A stretch of DNA of 64,000 bases from Rheum nobile (GCA_027886185.1 WOAB01000589.1:7135001-7199000), one strand, 5' to 3'. Shown: positions 1-11,062, counted from the first letter of the stretch. Notes: generated by a model not told the origin, from the sequence alone. A program made the numbers and translations.

Positions 1-250
1 CCAAATCTAGACCGGAATGTAATTGGACCATAACAATGGGTGTACTTAGGGTTAAATGAGGTATATTTGCTATAACAAAAACATATTACGGTCCATTATG
101 GTCCGAACCGTAAATTTCTGGTCCTAGACCTGATCGGACCGTAACCCTAAACTATTAAACCCTTGGACCAGACTATGACATACATGGTCTAAGACCAGAC
201 CGTAATTTTCGGTCCGAGTTTACGATCCGGTCCAAAAATGAACACCCATA
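1..250. mobile_element. hAT-like miniature element rich in GGTCC motifs, partial
   Basis: GGTCC/GGACC words recur in both orientations, for example near 92, 120, 133, 163, 190, 211 and 230. The right end reads ACACCCATAG, so the reverse complement starts CTATGGGTGT, close to plant hAT-type ends. A matching ATGGGTGT lies near 36. No reading frame is present. The left boundary may lie outside the window. The element resembles the one at 62697-63149. Confidence 0.45.
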
Positions 251-469
251 GTCGTAAATGTGTTACCAACTACAATGGTAGAAACCATGTATACATAGTC
301 CTAGAATAAATCCTAACACTAACCCTAAGTCGGCCCTACACGTGCCAACTAAAAGATAATATTTCCAAATATTCTATTACCATAAATTCAAAAATCATAT
401 ATCTTGTAACAAAATATATTATCTTGCACACCTAAGACTTAGTCAAAACTCTATCCAAACTCAAGCCTT
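251..469. other. Non-coding AT-rich stretch
   Basis: I see no gene, RNA or clear repeat end here. It separates the miniature element from the presumed 3' LTR of the minus-strand Copia element, whose outer end I could not place. Confidence 0.4.
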
Positions 470-928
470 GCAGCCTAGTCTTCGTTTGATCTTGTTTTCA
501 TATTTGACAAAACAAAATTCCCAGTGTCAAGCGTTCACGTTGTTCCTTCACTTCAACTATTCTCTTCGTTGCTACATTCAACTCTTCTATTTCTTATTGA
601 CTTTATGTTTCTTTACTTCTCTGTTTTTCTTCTCTTGATTTTCATTGTTCCGAAACGTCGCTTTTTAACCTAACACTCATGGGAACAAGTAAGTCATGAA
701 TCCTCATAATATTTATCATCATCAAAACCAGAGAGAACATCGTCGTTCCAACAACTAGAAAGAATCCAGCTTAGGTGAGAAACGCCGTTTGTTTCCCTCC
801 AAAACTCAAGTCTGCTTACACAAGCGTGCACTCCACACACCCAAACTTGTGTTATAACGAAGTGAGTTCCCTTAGTGTTGTATGAACCCTGATCACACTT
901 GGAAATTATTTCACTAAAATCACCAACA
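470..928 (-). repeat. Presumed 3' LTR of the Copia element (outer boundary uncertain)
   Basis: On the minus strand the purine tract GGGGGAAAAT is followed at once by TGTTGG, the usual Copia PPT/LTR junction. This puts the inner LTR edge at 928. No second LTR copy was recognised for comparison. A 108-codon open frame (694-1020, minus) crosses the junction, matches nothing I know, and is probably chance. Confidence 0.4.
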
Positions 929-1537
929 ATTTTCCCCCATTTTACTGTAATCCTTGATTCATAAAATAAGCAAGCCTCTATCCCAAACTCATGCATAAAC
1001 AAAAATGTCACGAAGATCAAATTTCCATTTTAGTGTAATTACACATTCCAAACACCCGGGAATCATGGTGTCCTAAGGATTGAACCAATCAACCTCTTTG
1101 GGTGCATGAAGATAACACACACATGAATTACTTTACAATTTTATAGTCTAACTTGACTCTATTGAAGGCCTTGAGTCCTTATCTATTTGTAAGCGTATGC
1201 GAAGTCAACCCGAAACTTTGTGAAGCGGCCAAATTTCACACTCATATAGGTAGATCCTTTAAGGAAAACAAGTCCTCAATCGTGCACCTACAATTTGTAC
1301 TTTTTCAAAGGAACTATCAAGAAATTGATTTTAACCTCAAAACTTATAAGAACTGAGCACATACCTGGGGACAGTTTCTTCGTGCTCTTTAGTGTCTAGA
1401 TGTGGGCTTTCCACATTGAATTTGTTCCTAACGTTAATCATGAAGGATTTGGATATTCCATCGCTAGAAAGCTTATATGGGTCTTAATCCAATCCTCTCA
1501 GCAGACTTGGGAACCAAGTCCCTTGGCAACCCCTTTG
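929..1537 (-). other. Copia 3' untranslated tail with polypurine tract
   Basis: Non-coding stretch between the end of Copia pol and the LTR. The pyrimidine run at 931-940 is the polypurine tract of the minus-strand element. Short plus-strand frames at 1153-1356 and 1400-1642 resemble no family I know. Confidence 0.45.
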
Positions 1538-1938
1538 TCAAGTGATCAGCCAAGTTTTGTTGTGAACAAAAAAATCCATCGAAATCATCCCATGCGTATT
1601 GAGATCTCCTACCACACTATGCCTTGTGCACAAATGATGTGATTTCCCATTGTATACATGACTATATACCTTAGCCAATGTCGCAATGCTATCACAATGA
1701 ATCGATATAGGTGAAATTGGTTTTTCCCACAAAGGAATTTCATAAACTAAGTTCCTTAACCATTCTGCCTCTTTTCCAGCAGCGGTTGAGGTAACAAACT
1801 TAGATTCCATTGTGGAACTTGTGATATAAGTTTGCTTCTTGGAAGCCCATGAAATGGCACCGCCACCAAGAAGGAACACCCATCCACTGGTGGAAGATTG
1901 ATCATCTTCATTTGTGATCCAACTTGCATCTGAATACC
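1538..1938 (-). pseudogene. Copia RNase H domain, C-terminal pol fragment
   Basis: The minus-strand translation contains YSDASW, STSGWVF, AISWASKKQ and a TLAK segment after an HCDS motif, typical of the RNase H that ends Copia pol. The usual AAAGKEAEWLRNL stretch is recognisable. The acidic residue of the SDASW motif is kept, but the tail after the HLCTRHS region is degraded and drops out of frame. The fragment is cut at 1938 by the Athila-like insertion. Its upstream partner resumes at 8825 after the ATACC duplication. No longer functional. Confidence 0.85.
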
Positions 1939-2202
1939 TAATAAGCACTACTTTGTAGGGCTTAAGTAAGAGTCATTAGAGGTTTTATTGGTGTCATTCG
2001 GGTAGATTTAGACACATTCATGTGTATGGCGTTTGGAGGCGAAGTTGGTGTATTTGGAGGTGTTTGAGCAATTTTGGAGATCATATGAGACACTGAGGAG
2101 GAAGCCACCAGTAGTAGACGCCAAGGAGTTATGAAGTATTGGCGAGGAGGTGCTGAAGACACGCTTTCGGGAGCTGAGGAGACAAAGGAGGAAGAAACGA
2201 GT

Positions 2203-2371
2203 TCACCGCGCCCGCCGTGCAACTTACGGCGACCGCCGCCAAATCCATTCCAGAAGCATTAGCTACGACTTGTCCACGGCGCCTGCCGTGGAAAGACGGC
2301 GACCGCCGCAATTACGGCACCCGCCGTGAAGGTTGCAACGGCTGCCGTGAACGTCTGAAGTACCGCCGAGC
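2203..2371 (+). repeat. Array of ACGGC-N4-GCCGT inverted repeats in the LTR
   Basis: Six copies of a GC-rich inverted repeat with 4-nt spacer (GACC, GCCC, GCCT or ACCC) have spacers starting near 2210, 2231, 2281, 2301, 2319 and 2340. Intervals are 21, 50, 20, 18 and 21 bp. The array lies about 90 bp upstream of a TATTTAA box. The same motif recurs in the gag coding region and the 3' non-coding region of this element. Confidence 0.85.
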
Positions 2372-2456
2372 CGATTTTTCTTATATGTTATTTCGAATTA
2401 TTTTATTACTTTTTATTATTTCGTTTTAGGTTAACTTAGCTTTATTTGTCCTTTAG

Positions 2457-2463
2457 TATTTAA
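2457..2463 (+). promoter_or_regulatory. TATA-like box of the LTR promoter
   Basis: TATTTAAGGG sits downstream of the inverted-repeat array and an AT-rich block, and upstream of the conserved CCCTAATTTCATTC block. The corresponding box is also seen in the related LTR at 16729. Confidence 0.5.
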
Positions 2464-3296
2464 GGGTTGAAAAAAGGCTTGTTTGCCTATCATCTATCAA
2501 ATCTCTTGAACCCTAATTTCATTCTACGTACCTTACTATGAAGAACTAAGCCTCCCTGGCTTAGTCAGACGCTGAAGCTTTCGTTTTGATTAAGTTGTGA
2601 GATTTTCGTTCCTTATCTATTGCATGGTTTTTATCTTTCTCTTGCTTAAGTTGCTTATGATTGATATTGATAATCTCTATTTGGACGCAACTAGGGTTTG
2701 TCGTTATTGATCTATTGCTAGATTTAGATTGTTACTGGTTGAGCATATCTATTTCAGAGTAGCAACTGCATCGTACTAGTATCTGGTTGTACTAGTCTTA
2801 TGCAGAAGAGAATTGATTTATATTCTAGGATAAAAGCTGGTTGTTTTATGCTAGAATTGTATCCAACTATATTCCTATTCGTAAAGCTGATGTTAAACTG
2901 AATCTTGATAGTTTCAGGGTTGTTTAATTAGTTAGTGCTAATAGTATCTGGTTGTGCTATTAGTTATATCTGAAAAGGAATTGGAATTTCCATTGCATGA
3001 GATTTTGAATGAGTATCTAGGATCAACTTGTCATACGAATAGTGGATGTTGTTTGACTAAGTGCTTTTCCCATCACTGATTTCACAACTCTTTTGCCTTG
3101 TTTACCTTTTGCATGTTTAGATTACTTAAACTCACAAAACCCCCCTATGGTTACTTTGGATTGACGCATAACTTGCATACATAGACAGAATTCGCCTCCC
3201 TGTGGGTTCGACCTTTACTTACCTAGGACTACGGTTTAGGGTTTGTTTGGATATTTTGCATAGCAGTTTTTACACGACGAAAACCTGTTATCAAAT

Positions 3297-3314
3297 TGGC
3301 GCCGTTGCCGGGGA
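3297..3314 (+). promoter_or_regulatory. Primer-binding site, tRNA-Asp type
   Basis: TGGCGCCGTTGCCGGGGA is complementary to the 3' end of plant tRNA-Asp including CCA. It starts 3 nt after the LTR. Complementarity stops after the normal 18 nt, unlike the extended site at 14901. Confidence 0.92.
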
Positions 3315-5580
3315 CCAACCAACTCGTGCTGTGCAATTCCCTGCCCTTGGTGAAGGGGTTAAATTTGAGCTCAAGACAGGAGTAGTCCATCTACTCCCGA
3401 AATTCAGTGGAACCCCGCTTGAGGATCCTATTCAGCACCTGGATGAGTTCCTTGAGGTCTGCACCAGCATGCGGCCATCTGATATTACTGAAGATCAGAT
3501 GAGGTTGAGGGTATTTTCTTTTTCTCTGAAGGACTCAGCGAAGGACTGGTATCATTCTCTACCCCCAGGAAGCATCACTACTTGGGTGAATTTGAAGAAA
3601 GTATTCCTTGACAAGTATTTCCCAGCTATCAAGTCCAATCAGCTTAAGAAGAAGATCTGCAACATTGAGCAACTGTCCAATGAGTCTCTCTACGACTATT
3701 ATGAACGCTTCAAGAAACTAGTGAAGAGTTGCCCTTACCATGGTTATGCTAATCATGATCTGATTCTCTATCTGCATGGATGACTCCGTGAAGATGATCG
3801 TCGGATGGTGAATTCTTCATGTGGTGGAAACATTTTGAAGAGGACTTATGAAGAAGCTCTGGAGATATTTGCTACACTGGCTGATGACTCCAGACAATAC
3901 AGTGGGAGAGGTTCCCAAAGCTTGGTGGTTGCAAGTTCTCAATCCAAAATTGATCAAGTTGACTTTGATGTGCTGAGAGAGGAGGTGAGGCATCTGAAGC
4001 TGAAAGGTATGCCTCAGCAGGCTAAGGCCTGCGAGATTTGTCATGACGACTTGCATCCTACTGATTCGTGTCCTACCCTACAAGAGGAAGTGAATGCAGT
4101 AGGAGGATATCAGCAGAGGCCCAGGCATGACCCTTATTCTAATACATACAATCCTGGTTGGAGGGATCATCCCAACTTCAGATGGAGAGACCTAGAACCA
4201 CAGCAACAACAGGGTAATCCTCAACAATCAAGGCAGCCATTTGTGCCACAACCTCAAGGGCAGAGCTCGAACCCGTCCTCGTCTATGGAGGATATGATGA
4301 AGATGCTGATGCAGAGCCACGTCAATCTCAATGAGAATGTTGCTAAGTTGAGTAAGAACCAATTGCAATTCCAAGAGACTACACAATCGAACATTCAGAA
4401 CTTGGAAAGGCAACTTGGCCAGATCTCTCAGGTGATGAGCAAGCTTGACGCAAAGGTCTCTGGTAAACTTCCATCTCAAACGGAAGTGAATCCGAACATT
4501 AGGAACGTCAGTGCTATAACTCTGAGGAGCGGGAAGAGACTCGAAGATGATGATTCTGAGGTCGACAAGGAAGCGGATCAGGAGCTGGAACATAACAGCG
4601 ACGGTGACCGCTATGCCTCTTACGGCGCCCGCCGTGACATCGACCGTCGTGAAGACCACGACGCCCGCCGTGAAAATGACCCTGCTCTCAACTTGTCTGA
4701 TAAAAATTGTGGCGACCGCCGCACTTATCACGGCGCCCGCCGTGACGGTGAGCCAAACTTCGAACTTTCTGGTGATGTTCACGGCGCCCGCCGCCCCTCT
4801 GAAGCCGATGCTGAGGCTGAGAAGGAGTATGTACCTCCAATTTTTCCTGAGTGGAAGCCCATTGCACCATTCCCATCTGCTTTGAAGCGCACCAAGCCAC
4901 TGGCACATGACAAGGACATGTTTGAGATGTTCAGAAACGTTGAGGTCAACATTCCTCTCCTCAATTTGATCAAGTCTGTCCCTCGTTATGCGAAGTTCTT
5001 GAAGCAGATGTGCACAACAAAGAGAAATCAAGACAGAAATAGCAAGAAGAAGGTGAAGGTAAGCGAGCATGTCTCGACGATTTTTCAGAAGCGCTTACCC
5101 AAGAAGTGTGGCGACCCAGGTATGTTCACCATCCCCGTCACCATTGGAGGTACCAACTTCAATAAAGCTATGTTAGATTTGGGTGCTTCCATAAATGTTT
5201 TACCTTCATCTCTTTGTGAATCCTTAGGATTAGGACCCATGCATGCGACCAAAATTTCCATTCATCTAGCTGATAGATCTAGTGTGCGTCCTATAGGGAT
5301 AGTGGAGGATGTTTTGGTTAGGGTTGGTGATCTTACTTTTCCTGCTGACTTCTATGTGCTTGATATGGAACATGATATGCATGCAACCCCTATTCTGTTA
5401 GGGAGACCCTTCCTGAAAACTGCCAACACTAAGATTAATGTGAGTACTGGTTCTTTAACCATGGAATTTGATGGCCAAACTATTAACTACAATATCTATG
5501 AAGCCATGAAATCTCCTTCTGATGATCATTCTTTGTGTGCAATTGATGTACTTGAGCCTGTGGTGCAAGATGTTTTTTGA
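3315..5580 (+). pseudogene. Gag-protease of the Athila-like element, one in-frame stop
   Basis: One frame runs from the primer site to 5580. The first part holds the retrotransposon gag fold (HLLPKFSG, EDPIQHL, KDWYHSLPPGSI, YDYYERFKKLVKSCPYHG). An in-frame TGA at 3781-3783 interrupts it, then the frame resumes (RTYEEALEIFATLADD). A CEIC-rich Athila-type segment, a Gln-rich linker, a repeat rich in GARR/GDRR and an aspartic protease follow. The protease motif reads DLGAS rather than D[ST]GAS, and ILLGRPFL marks its second half. Gag codons begin within 15 nt of the primer site and lack the usual N-terminus. The only upstream ATG in frame is at 3202, inside the LTR. Confidence 0.85.
4619..4796 (+). 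repeat. LTR inverted-repeat motif embedded in gag coding sequence
   Basis: Five copies of the LTR motif occur near 4622, 4660, 4709, 4731 and 4780. All are read in the same frame, as GARR, DARR or GDRR, making a basic Arg-rich repeat between gag and protease. The nucleotide identity to the LTR motif is too close for chance. Confidence 0.8.
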
Positions 5581-5947
5581 TGAGGACAACCTATATGACA
5601 CACCACCTATTGTTGATTCTAGCTTGGATATTGCTATATCTGCTTACTTGCAGGAAGGTGTTGCTGAGTGGGACGCTTTCTATAAGCTCCCTCCGGAGCT
5701 TCCAGGTAAATCACCTTTGCTGCTAACTCCGAGCGAGAGGCTCGTTCCCTCTTTAGTGCAGGTCTCTGAAGTCAAGGCTAAACACCCCCCTGATCGATCT
5801 AAGCATGGGGTAGACGCGACTAAGAAGGTCAAGATGGAGAAGCCGCTGAAGAAGAAGCATGGTCTAAGGTTCAAACCTTTCCATGATTGGTTCAGGAAGG
5901 AGGTATGGATTAAGAAGGTTCCTAAAGAGCCTGGCGATATGGATTGA
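5522..5947 (+). pseudogene. Frame-shifted remnant after the protease
   Basis: A 141-codon frame overlaps the protease end in another phase. It shows an acidic start and a Lys-rich end (VKMEKPLKKKHG, FHDWFRKEVW). It lies where Athila polymerase should begin, but I see no reverse transcriptase motif. It may be the scar of the deletion that removed pol. Function unknown. Confidence 0.4.
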
Positions 5948-6275
5948 GGATTTTCGAGTAGTATGTCGAGCCAACGACATTAACTAAGGCGCTGATCGGG
6001 AGGCAACCCGATGTTAGGTAGTTTATTTTCCTTCCCTTAGTCATTTTCTTTTGTTTTTCCTTTTAGTTTTTCCTTTCTGTGTCGAACTAACCTACAAGAA
6101 GCGTTTCAAAGTGAAAAGGAGTTCACAGCGCCCGCCGCCGACCAAACGGCGCCCGCCATTTTCACCTTCTCCGACACTTCGCTTGTGGCAAATGACAGCG
6201 ACCGCCGTTTAATTACGGCGATCGCCGCCATTTTCAGGTTCGTTTTCTTTTGTAAAAAAAAAATAAAAAAAATGG

Positions 6276-6343
6276 GCCCCGAAAAAACCTTAAACGGGGA
6301 GCAAAAGACGAAAATAAAATACCCCGAATAGACCTTAAACGGG
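6276..6343 (+). repeat. Two tandem hairpins CCCCG..CCTTAAA..CGGGG
   Basis: CCCCG, a loop containing ACCTTAAA, and CGGGG occur twice about 46 bp apart in A-rich sequence. The loop halves differ (AAAAA against AATAG) while the stems are identical. Confidence 0.65.
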
Positions 6344-6527
6344 GAGAAAAAGTCAAAAAAAAAAGTTTTACCGAGCTGTCCAGATTCCCCACGGAGAGGT
6401 GTGCATCATGTTGCTAACGGAGGAATACATTCGCTCTACATTTATTTGGCAACGATGGTGGCCCTGCAGTCGACAGCTGGAGAGGAGATACACCAGGGCC
6501 CAACCACGATGACATCTGGGCCCATTT

Positions 6528-6692
6528 TTGAAGGCCATGCAACCCCGTTCCCTTGATAGACCACTACTCACCATAGTGGTTCCTTTTGGTTGCATGGTAC
6601 ATGTTGATGGAGTTGAAGGCCGTGCAGCCCTGATTTCCTACATAACCACCACACCCTACAGTGGTTTCTTTTGGTTGCACGGTAGATGATGA
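6528..6692 (+). repeat. Imperfect tandem duplication, unit about 83 bp
   Basis: Two units begin TTGAAGGCC(A/G)TGCA and end TTTTGGTTGCA(T/C)GGTA. The first contains the inverted repeat CCACTA...TAGTGG. No coding role seen. Confidence 0.6.
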
Positions 6693-6956
6693 TTTTGGCG
6701 TTGATGCCGACATCCAGGACATGAACTTTCATGAGTCCACCGCCAGCGACAAGGAAGTGTCCAAGCCAACTCGGCAACGTTGTGAGTTATTTTTTGCTTT
6801 TCCCTGTGCTTTATTCTTGTTTCTTTCATTACATTGAGGAAAGTGCAATGTTTAAGCATGGGGTGGGGTTTTATACTTGCTACGCTGCTGAGGAGAAAAA
6901 TGAAAAAAGATGAAAAAAGCCAAAAAATTGAAAAAAGGCTAAAATCGAAATCCTGA

Positions 6957-6988
6957 GATAGGTCGAAAACCCGAAAGGGCGGCCTAAG
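6957..6988 (+). other. Conserved two-stage RNA hairpin, copy 1
   Basis: TAGGTC - GAAAA - CCC GAAA GGG - C - GGCCTA: an inner 3-bp stem with GAAA tetraloop inside a 6-bp outer stem (one G.U). It is homologous to the copies at 7090, 15731 and 15857. Confidence 0.6.
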
Positions 6989-7089
6989 TAATAAGCAGGT
7001 GGCTTGGACCAGCATTAGGATGGGGTAATATGAGGTCAAGAGTGACGTGAGCTTTTGTGAGTACATCTATTGAAAAATGAAATGAGTGG

Positions 7090-7118
7090 CTTGGTGAAAA
7101 CCCGAAAGGGCACCTTGG
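7090..7118 (+). other. Conserved two-stage RNA hairpin, copy 2
   Basis: TTGGT - GAAAA - CCC GAAA GGG - C - ACCTTGG keeps the core. The outer stem is weaker, with only GGT/ACC pairing cleanly, or GGTG/CACC with a shorter loop. Confidence 0.5.
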
Positions 7119-7496
7119 AAAAATGAGCGAAAAAGAAGAAGAGTGATTTTAGGATTTCTCATTATTCTTGGCGAAACGTCATAAGAAGAGGAGTCAAAGA
7201 AGGATTGTCGGGTAGGTCATTCTGGGAGACATAAGGAGCAATACATGGAGGCTAGGATTAGAGGTTACTCACACTATTGGATGTCCGGGTTTAGCTTTGG
7301 GGAAGTACTCTGCTTGCCCCTTAAGCTTGCTGAGTTGTTGATGTGTTGTAAATGAGATTGGTGCTAGGAGCTTGGCATGGGTTAGGTGACTCTTAGTTGG
7401 AGGATATGCTTCCTGAGACCTTGGATGCTGCATTGGAGGAGTAGACTCTTTATTAGTTTACTCGTGGACGAGCAAAGGTCTAAGCATGGGGTGGTT

Positions 7497-8819
7497 TGAT
7501 AAGCACTACTTTGTAGGGCTTAAGTAAGAGTCATTAGAGGTTTTATTGGTGCCATTCGGGTAGATTTAGACACATTCATGTGTATGGCGTTTGGAGGCGA
7601 AGTTGGTGTATTTGGAGGTGTTTGAGCTATTTTGGAGATCATATGAGACACTGAGGAGAAAGCCACCAGTAGTAGACGCCAAGGAGTTATGAAGTATTAG
7701 CGAGGAGGTGCTGAAGACACGCTTTCGGGAGCTGAGGAGACCGTGCAACTTACGGCGACCGCCGCCAAATCCATTCCAGAAGCATTAGCTACGACTTGTC
7801 CACGGCGCCCGCCGTGGAAAGACGGCGACCGCCGCAATTACGGCGCCCGCCATGAAGGTTGCAGCGGCCGCCGTGAACGTCTGAAGTACCGCCGAGCCGA
7901 TTTTCCTTATATGTTATTTCGAATTATTTTATTACTTTTTATTATTTCGTTTTAGGTTAACTTAGCTTTATTTGTCCTTTAGTATTTAAGGGTTGAAAAA
8001 AGGCTTGTTTGCCTATCATCTATCAAATCTCTTGAACCCTAATTTCATTCTACGTACCTTACTATGAAGAACTAAGCCTCCCTGTCTTAGTCAGACGCTG
8101 AAGCTTTCGTTTTGATTAAGTTGTGAGATTTTCGTTCCTTATCTATTGCATGGTTTTTATCTTTCTCTTGCTTAAGTTGCTTATGATTGATATTGATAAT
8201 CTCTATTTGGACGCAACTAGGGTTTGTCGTTATTAATCTATTGCTAGATTTAGATTGTTACTGGTTGAGCATATCTATTTCAGAGTAGCAACTGCATCGT
8301 ACTAGTATCTGGTTGTGCTAGTCTTATGCAGAAGAGAATTGATTTACATTCTAGGATAAAAGTTGGTTGTTTTATGCTAGAATTGTATCCAACTATATTC
8401 CTATCCGTAAAGCTGATGTTAAACTGAATCTTGATAGTTTCAGGGTTGTTTAATTAGTTAGTGCTAATAGTATCTGGTTGTGCTATTAGTTATATCTGAA
8501 AAGGAATTGGAATTTCCATTGCATGGGATTTTGAATGAGTATCTAGGATCAACTTGTCATACGAATAGTGGATGTTGTTTGACTAAGTGCTTTTCCCATC
8601 ACTGATTTCACAACTCTTTTGCCTTGTTTACCTTTTGCATGTTTAGATTACTTAAACTCACAAAACCCCCCTTTGGTTACTTTGGATTGACGCATAACTT
8701 GCATACATAGACAGAATTCGCCTCCCTGTGGGTTCGACCTTTACTTACCTAGGACTACGGTTTAGGGTTTGTTTGGATATTTTGCATAGCAGTTTTTACA
8801 CGACGAAAACCTGTTATCA
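7497..8819 (+). repeat. 3' LTR of the Athila-like element (1323 bp)
   Basis: It runs TGATAAGCAC...CTGTTATCA. It lacks a 32-bp segment present in the 5' LTR and so has one fewer inverted-repeat copy. The array occupies about 7741-7897, with spacers at 7757, 7807, 7827 and 7845 (intervals 50, 20 and 18 as in the 5' copy). It is followed by the ATACC duplication. Confidence 0.95.
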
Positions 8820-8824
8820 ATACC

Positions 8825-9950
8825 TCTATAAAATCGAGGGTGATCCAACATATGTAGGACCAAAATCTATTGTTTCCTATAGTACTAAAGTACCCTTGGA
8901 ACTGCTTGCCAATGATACATAATAGGGGAACTAGTACATCTAATAAGTTTCCCTACTGCAAAAGCGATATACAGTGGAGTACTTGTCATGGCATACATCA
9001 AGCATCCAATAACCCTTGAATACTCTACTTGTGACACCGTAGTTGCCTTTGTTAAGGAACAATTTTGAACTCATATCATAATGAGTCTTAAGAGGGCAAC
9101 AATTGTCACAATTTAACTCTTCCAACACTTTTTGAATGTAATGAGATTGTGACAATGATAAACCCTTTGTTCCCCGTCTTATCCTAATACCTAGGATAAC
9201 AACAGCCTCGCCCATGTCCTTCATGGAGAATTTGACGACAAAAATTTCTTTACAAGGTCTACTTGCCTTTGATCCGTACCAAAGATGAACCTGACATCCA
9301 CATATAAGCAAATAATAACTCAATTTCCAAAATTATCAAATATTCTATACACACACACACTTTTTCGATTGATTTAAGTTGAATCCATTGGACAAAACAA
9401 CCCCATCAAAATTTTGTTGTCATTGCTTTGGTGCTTGCTTTATCCCATACAAGGACTGGATCAATTTGCATATCTTATGCTCTTGTTCGGGCATAACAAA
9501 CCCTTCAGGTTGTTTCATATAAACTTCATCCTCCAGTTCCCCATTAAGGAATGCTGTTTTCACATCCGTTTGGTGGATAACCAACTTGTGAATAGCCGCT
9601 AGGGTAATCGAAACCTAATGATGGATATACGAGCAACTAGTGCATACGTATCAAAACAGTCAGTTCCATACTTTTGTCTAAAGCCTTGGACAACCAATCG
9701 AGCCTTAAACTTGTCTATGGTTCCATCCACTTTCATCTTTCTTTTGAAGATCCACTTACTTCTCAATGGCTTACATCTTGGGGGATGATCAACCAAGACC
9801 CATGTATTGTTTCCCATGATGGAATCCATCTCATCATTTATGGTCTCATTCCAAAAAAGACACATCTTGTGACTTCATTGCCTCAACAAAGTTCCTTGGA
9901 TCATTCTCAATACTATAGTAGTACAAGTATTGGGAACCAAGGTCCTTCCT
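8825..9950 (-). pseudogene. Copia reverse transcriptase, fragmented
   Basis: On the minus strand 9865-9599 encodes the N-terminal part (TWVLVDHPP, SKWIFKRK, YKARLV-like, GTDCFDTYA). 9323-8940 encodes the later part (FSMKDMGEA, VILGIRI, SQSHYIQKVLEE). The catalytic YVDD region should lie between these blocks, but I could not read it intact. Frameshifts separate the pieces. The reading continues into RNase H at 1938 once the Athila-like insertion is removed. Confidence 0.85.
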
Positions 9951-10019
9951 AGTTCCCTCAACCAAATAAACTTGGAAATCAGAACCAAAAGACTTTTCCT
10001 TTCTTACTCTTTTACTTGT

Positions 10020-11062
10020 TCAGATCTCAGACTCAGAGTTCCCTTGACGGGATGATGAATCCTCAAAGTTCCCTTGTAGGGATGTTGGAACGTCCAAGTC
10101 TTGGTTTCTACTGGAACTTGTATCAATTCCCTTTGGTATATGTATCAATGAAAATCGTTTTTCATCAAACATTGCATCGCTTGACTTTATTACGGAATGA
10201 ACCAAAATAGACCTGTCAGGTTCAATAACATAGAACATATATGTTTTGGAATTGTCAACATATCCAATAAATATACATTCAACACTTCTTTCACCCAAGG
10301 TCTTTCGCTTGAGTTCGGGCAGTCTTACAACCGCCCTACATCCCCAAATCGAATATAATTCAGATTTGGCCTCCGTTGGAACCAAATTTGTATGGGGTAG
10401 TCTTGTTCCATTTATTAAGAACTATATCCAGTAGGTAACAATTCGTCAACATGGTTTCCCCACCCCCAAAAAAAATCTGTCATTTAATCATGAGTAAAAT
10501 AGCATGGAATTGGCCATTTCCTTAAGAACTTAATTCTTCCTCTCCGACACACCATTTTGTTGTGGTGTATAGGGAGCCGTTATTTCATGGATGATACCTA
10601 CGGATTGGAAATGTTATGGTTCAAAATACTCACCACCTCTATCGATGCGTAACTTCTTGATCAAAGTTCCCATTTAAAGTTCCACTTCAGTTTTGTAAAT
10701 TTTGAATTTACCAAGGGTTTCGTCCTTAGAATGCCATAAAAAACATAACAAGATCTGAAATAATCATCTATATAGGTAACCACATATTACTTATTTCCCA
10801 AGGACGGAGAAACATGATAATCACATAAATCACGATGTATTAAGTCAAGCATGACACAGTTCCTTAAAACATCAGAAAAAGGTTGTCTTGTTATCTTAGT
10901 AAGCATGAACATTCTACACCTCTCTATACTCATATCAAATGGAGGAACTAAACCATCTTTAGACATATCAAGCATGCGTTTATAGTGAACATGTCCTAAT
11001 CGAGCATGCCAAAGAGAGGAAATAGTTCCCTTCGAGGAAACCGTTCCTTGAGCGAAACTCAT
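10020..11062 (-). pseudogene. Copia integrase, fragmented
   Basis: 11062-10787 holds the GAG-pre-integrase zinc region (SLWHARLGHVHYKRM) and the start of the core (HRDLCDY, where family members usually have DLCD or DVCG). Around 10590-10545 the minus strand still encodes a TPQQNGV motif, including the downstream part of the DDE core. 10385-10020 holds the C-terminal region (GCRAVVRLP, ECIFIGY, FDEKRFS) before the variable linker. Several stops and frameshifts make it non-functional. Confidence 0.83.

Larger units (their letters stand above)
1939..3293 (+). repeat. 5' LTR of the Athila-like element (1355 bp)
   Basis: It runs from TAATAAGCAC (mutated from TGATAAGCAC) to CTGTTATCA. It holds the inverted-repeat array at 2203-2371, an AT-rich block, a TATTTAA box near 2457 and the CCCTAATTTCATTCTACG block shared with the elements at 13644 and 18592. 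It has 32 bp (about 2174-2205) that the 3' copy lacks. Confidence 0.95.
5948..7496 (+). other. 3' non-coding region of the Athila-like element
   Basis: No supported gene. It carries four more inverted-repeat motifs (6126-6230), tandem CCCCG/CGGGG hairpins (6276-6343), a diverged tandem duplication (about 6528-6692), two GNRA-type hairpins (6957-6988, 7090-7118) and the polypurine tract GCATGGGGTGGTT ending at 7496. The block around ATTGAGGAAAGTGCAATGTT is typical of Athila-like elements and has a counterpart at about 15616. Confidence 0.7.
1939..8819 (+). mobile_element. Young Athila/Tat-like Gypsy element carrying gag-protease only
   Basis: Both LTRs, a tRNA-Asp-type primer site, gag-protease coding sequence, a polypurine tract and the target duplication ATACC (1934-1938 and 8820-8824) are visible. 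It sits in the Copia RNase H/reverse transcriptase junction. Reverse transcriptase, RNase H and integrase are absent, and about 1.5 kb of non-coding DNA fills the 3' half. Movement would therefore need enzymes from another element. By eye about 18 substitutions plus one 32-bp deletion separate the LTRs (about 1.4 percent), so the insertion is recent. The 5' LTR begins TA instead of TG. Confidence 0.92.

Noticed and set aside
694..1020. 108-codon minus-strand protein gene
   Set aside because: No similarity to a known family and it crosses the presumed Copia polypurine tract/LTR junction.
4228..5070. 280-codon minus-strand frame
   Set aside because: Shadow of the gag-protease frame; the plus strand has recognised domains and the minus translation has none.
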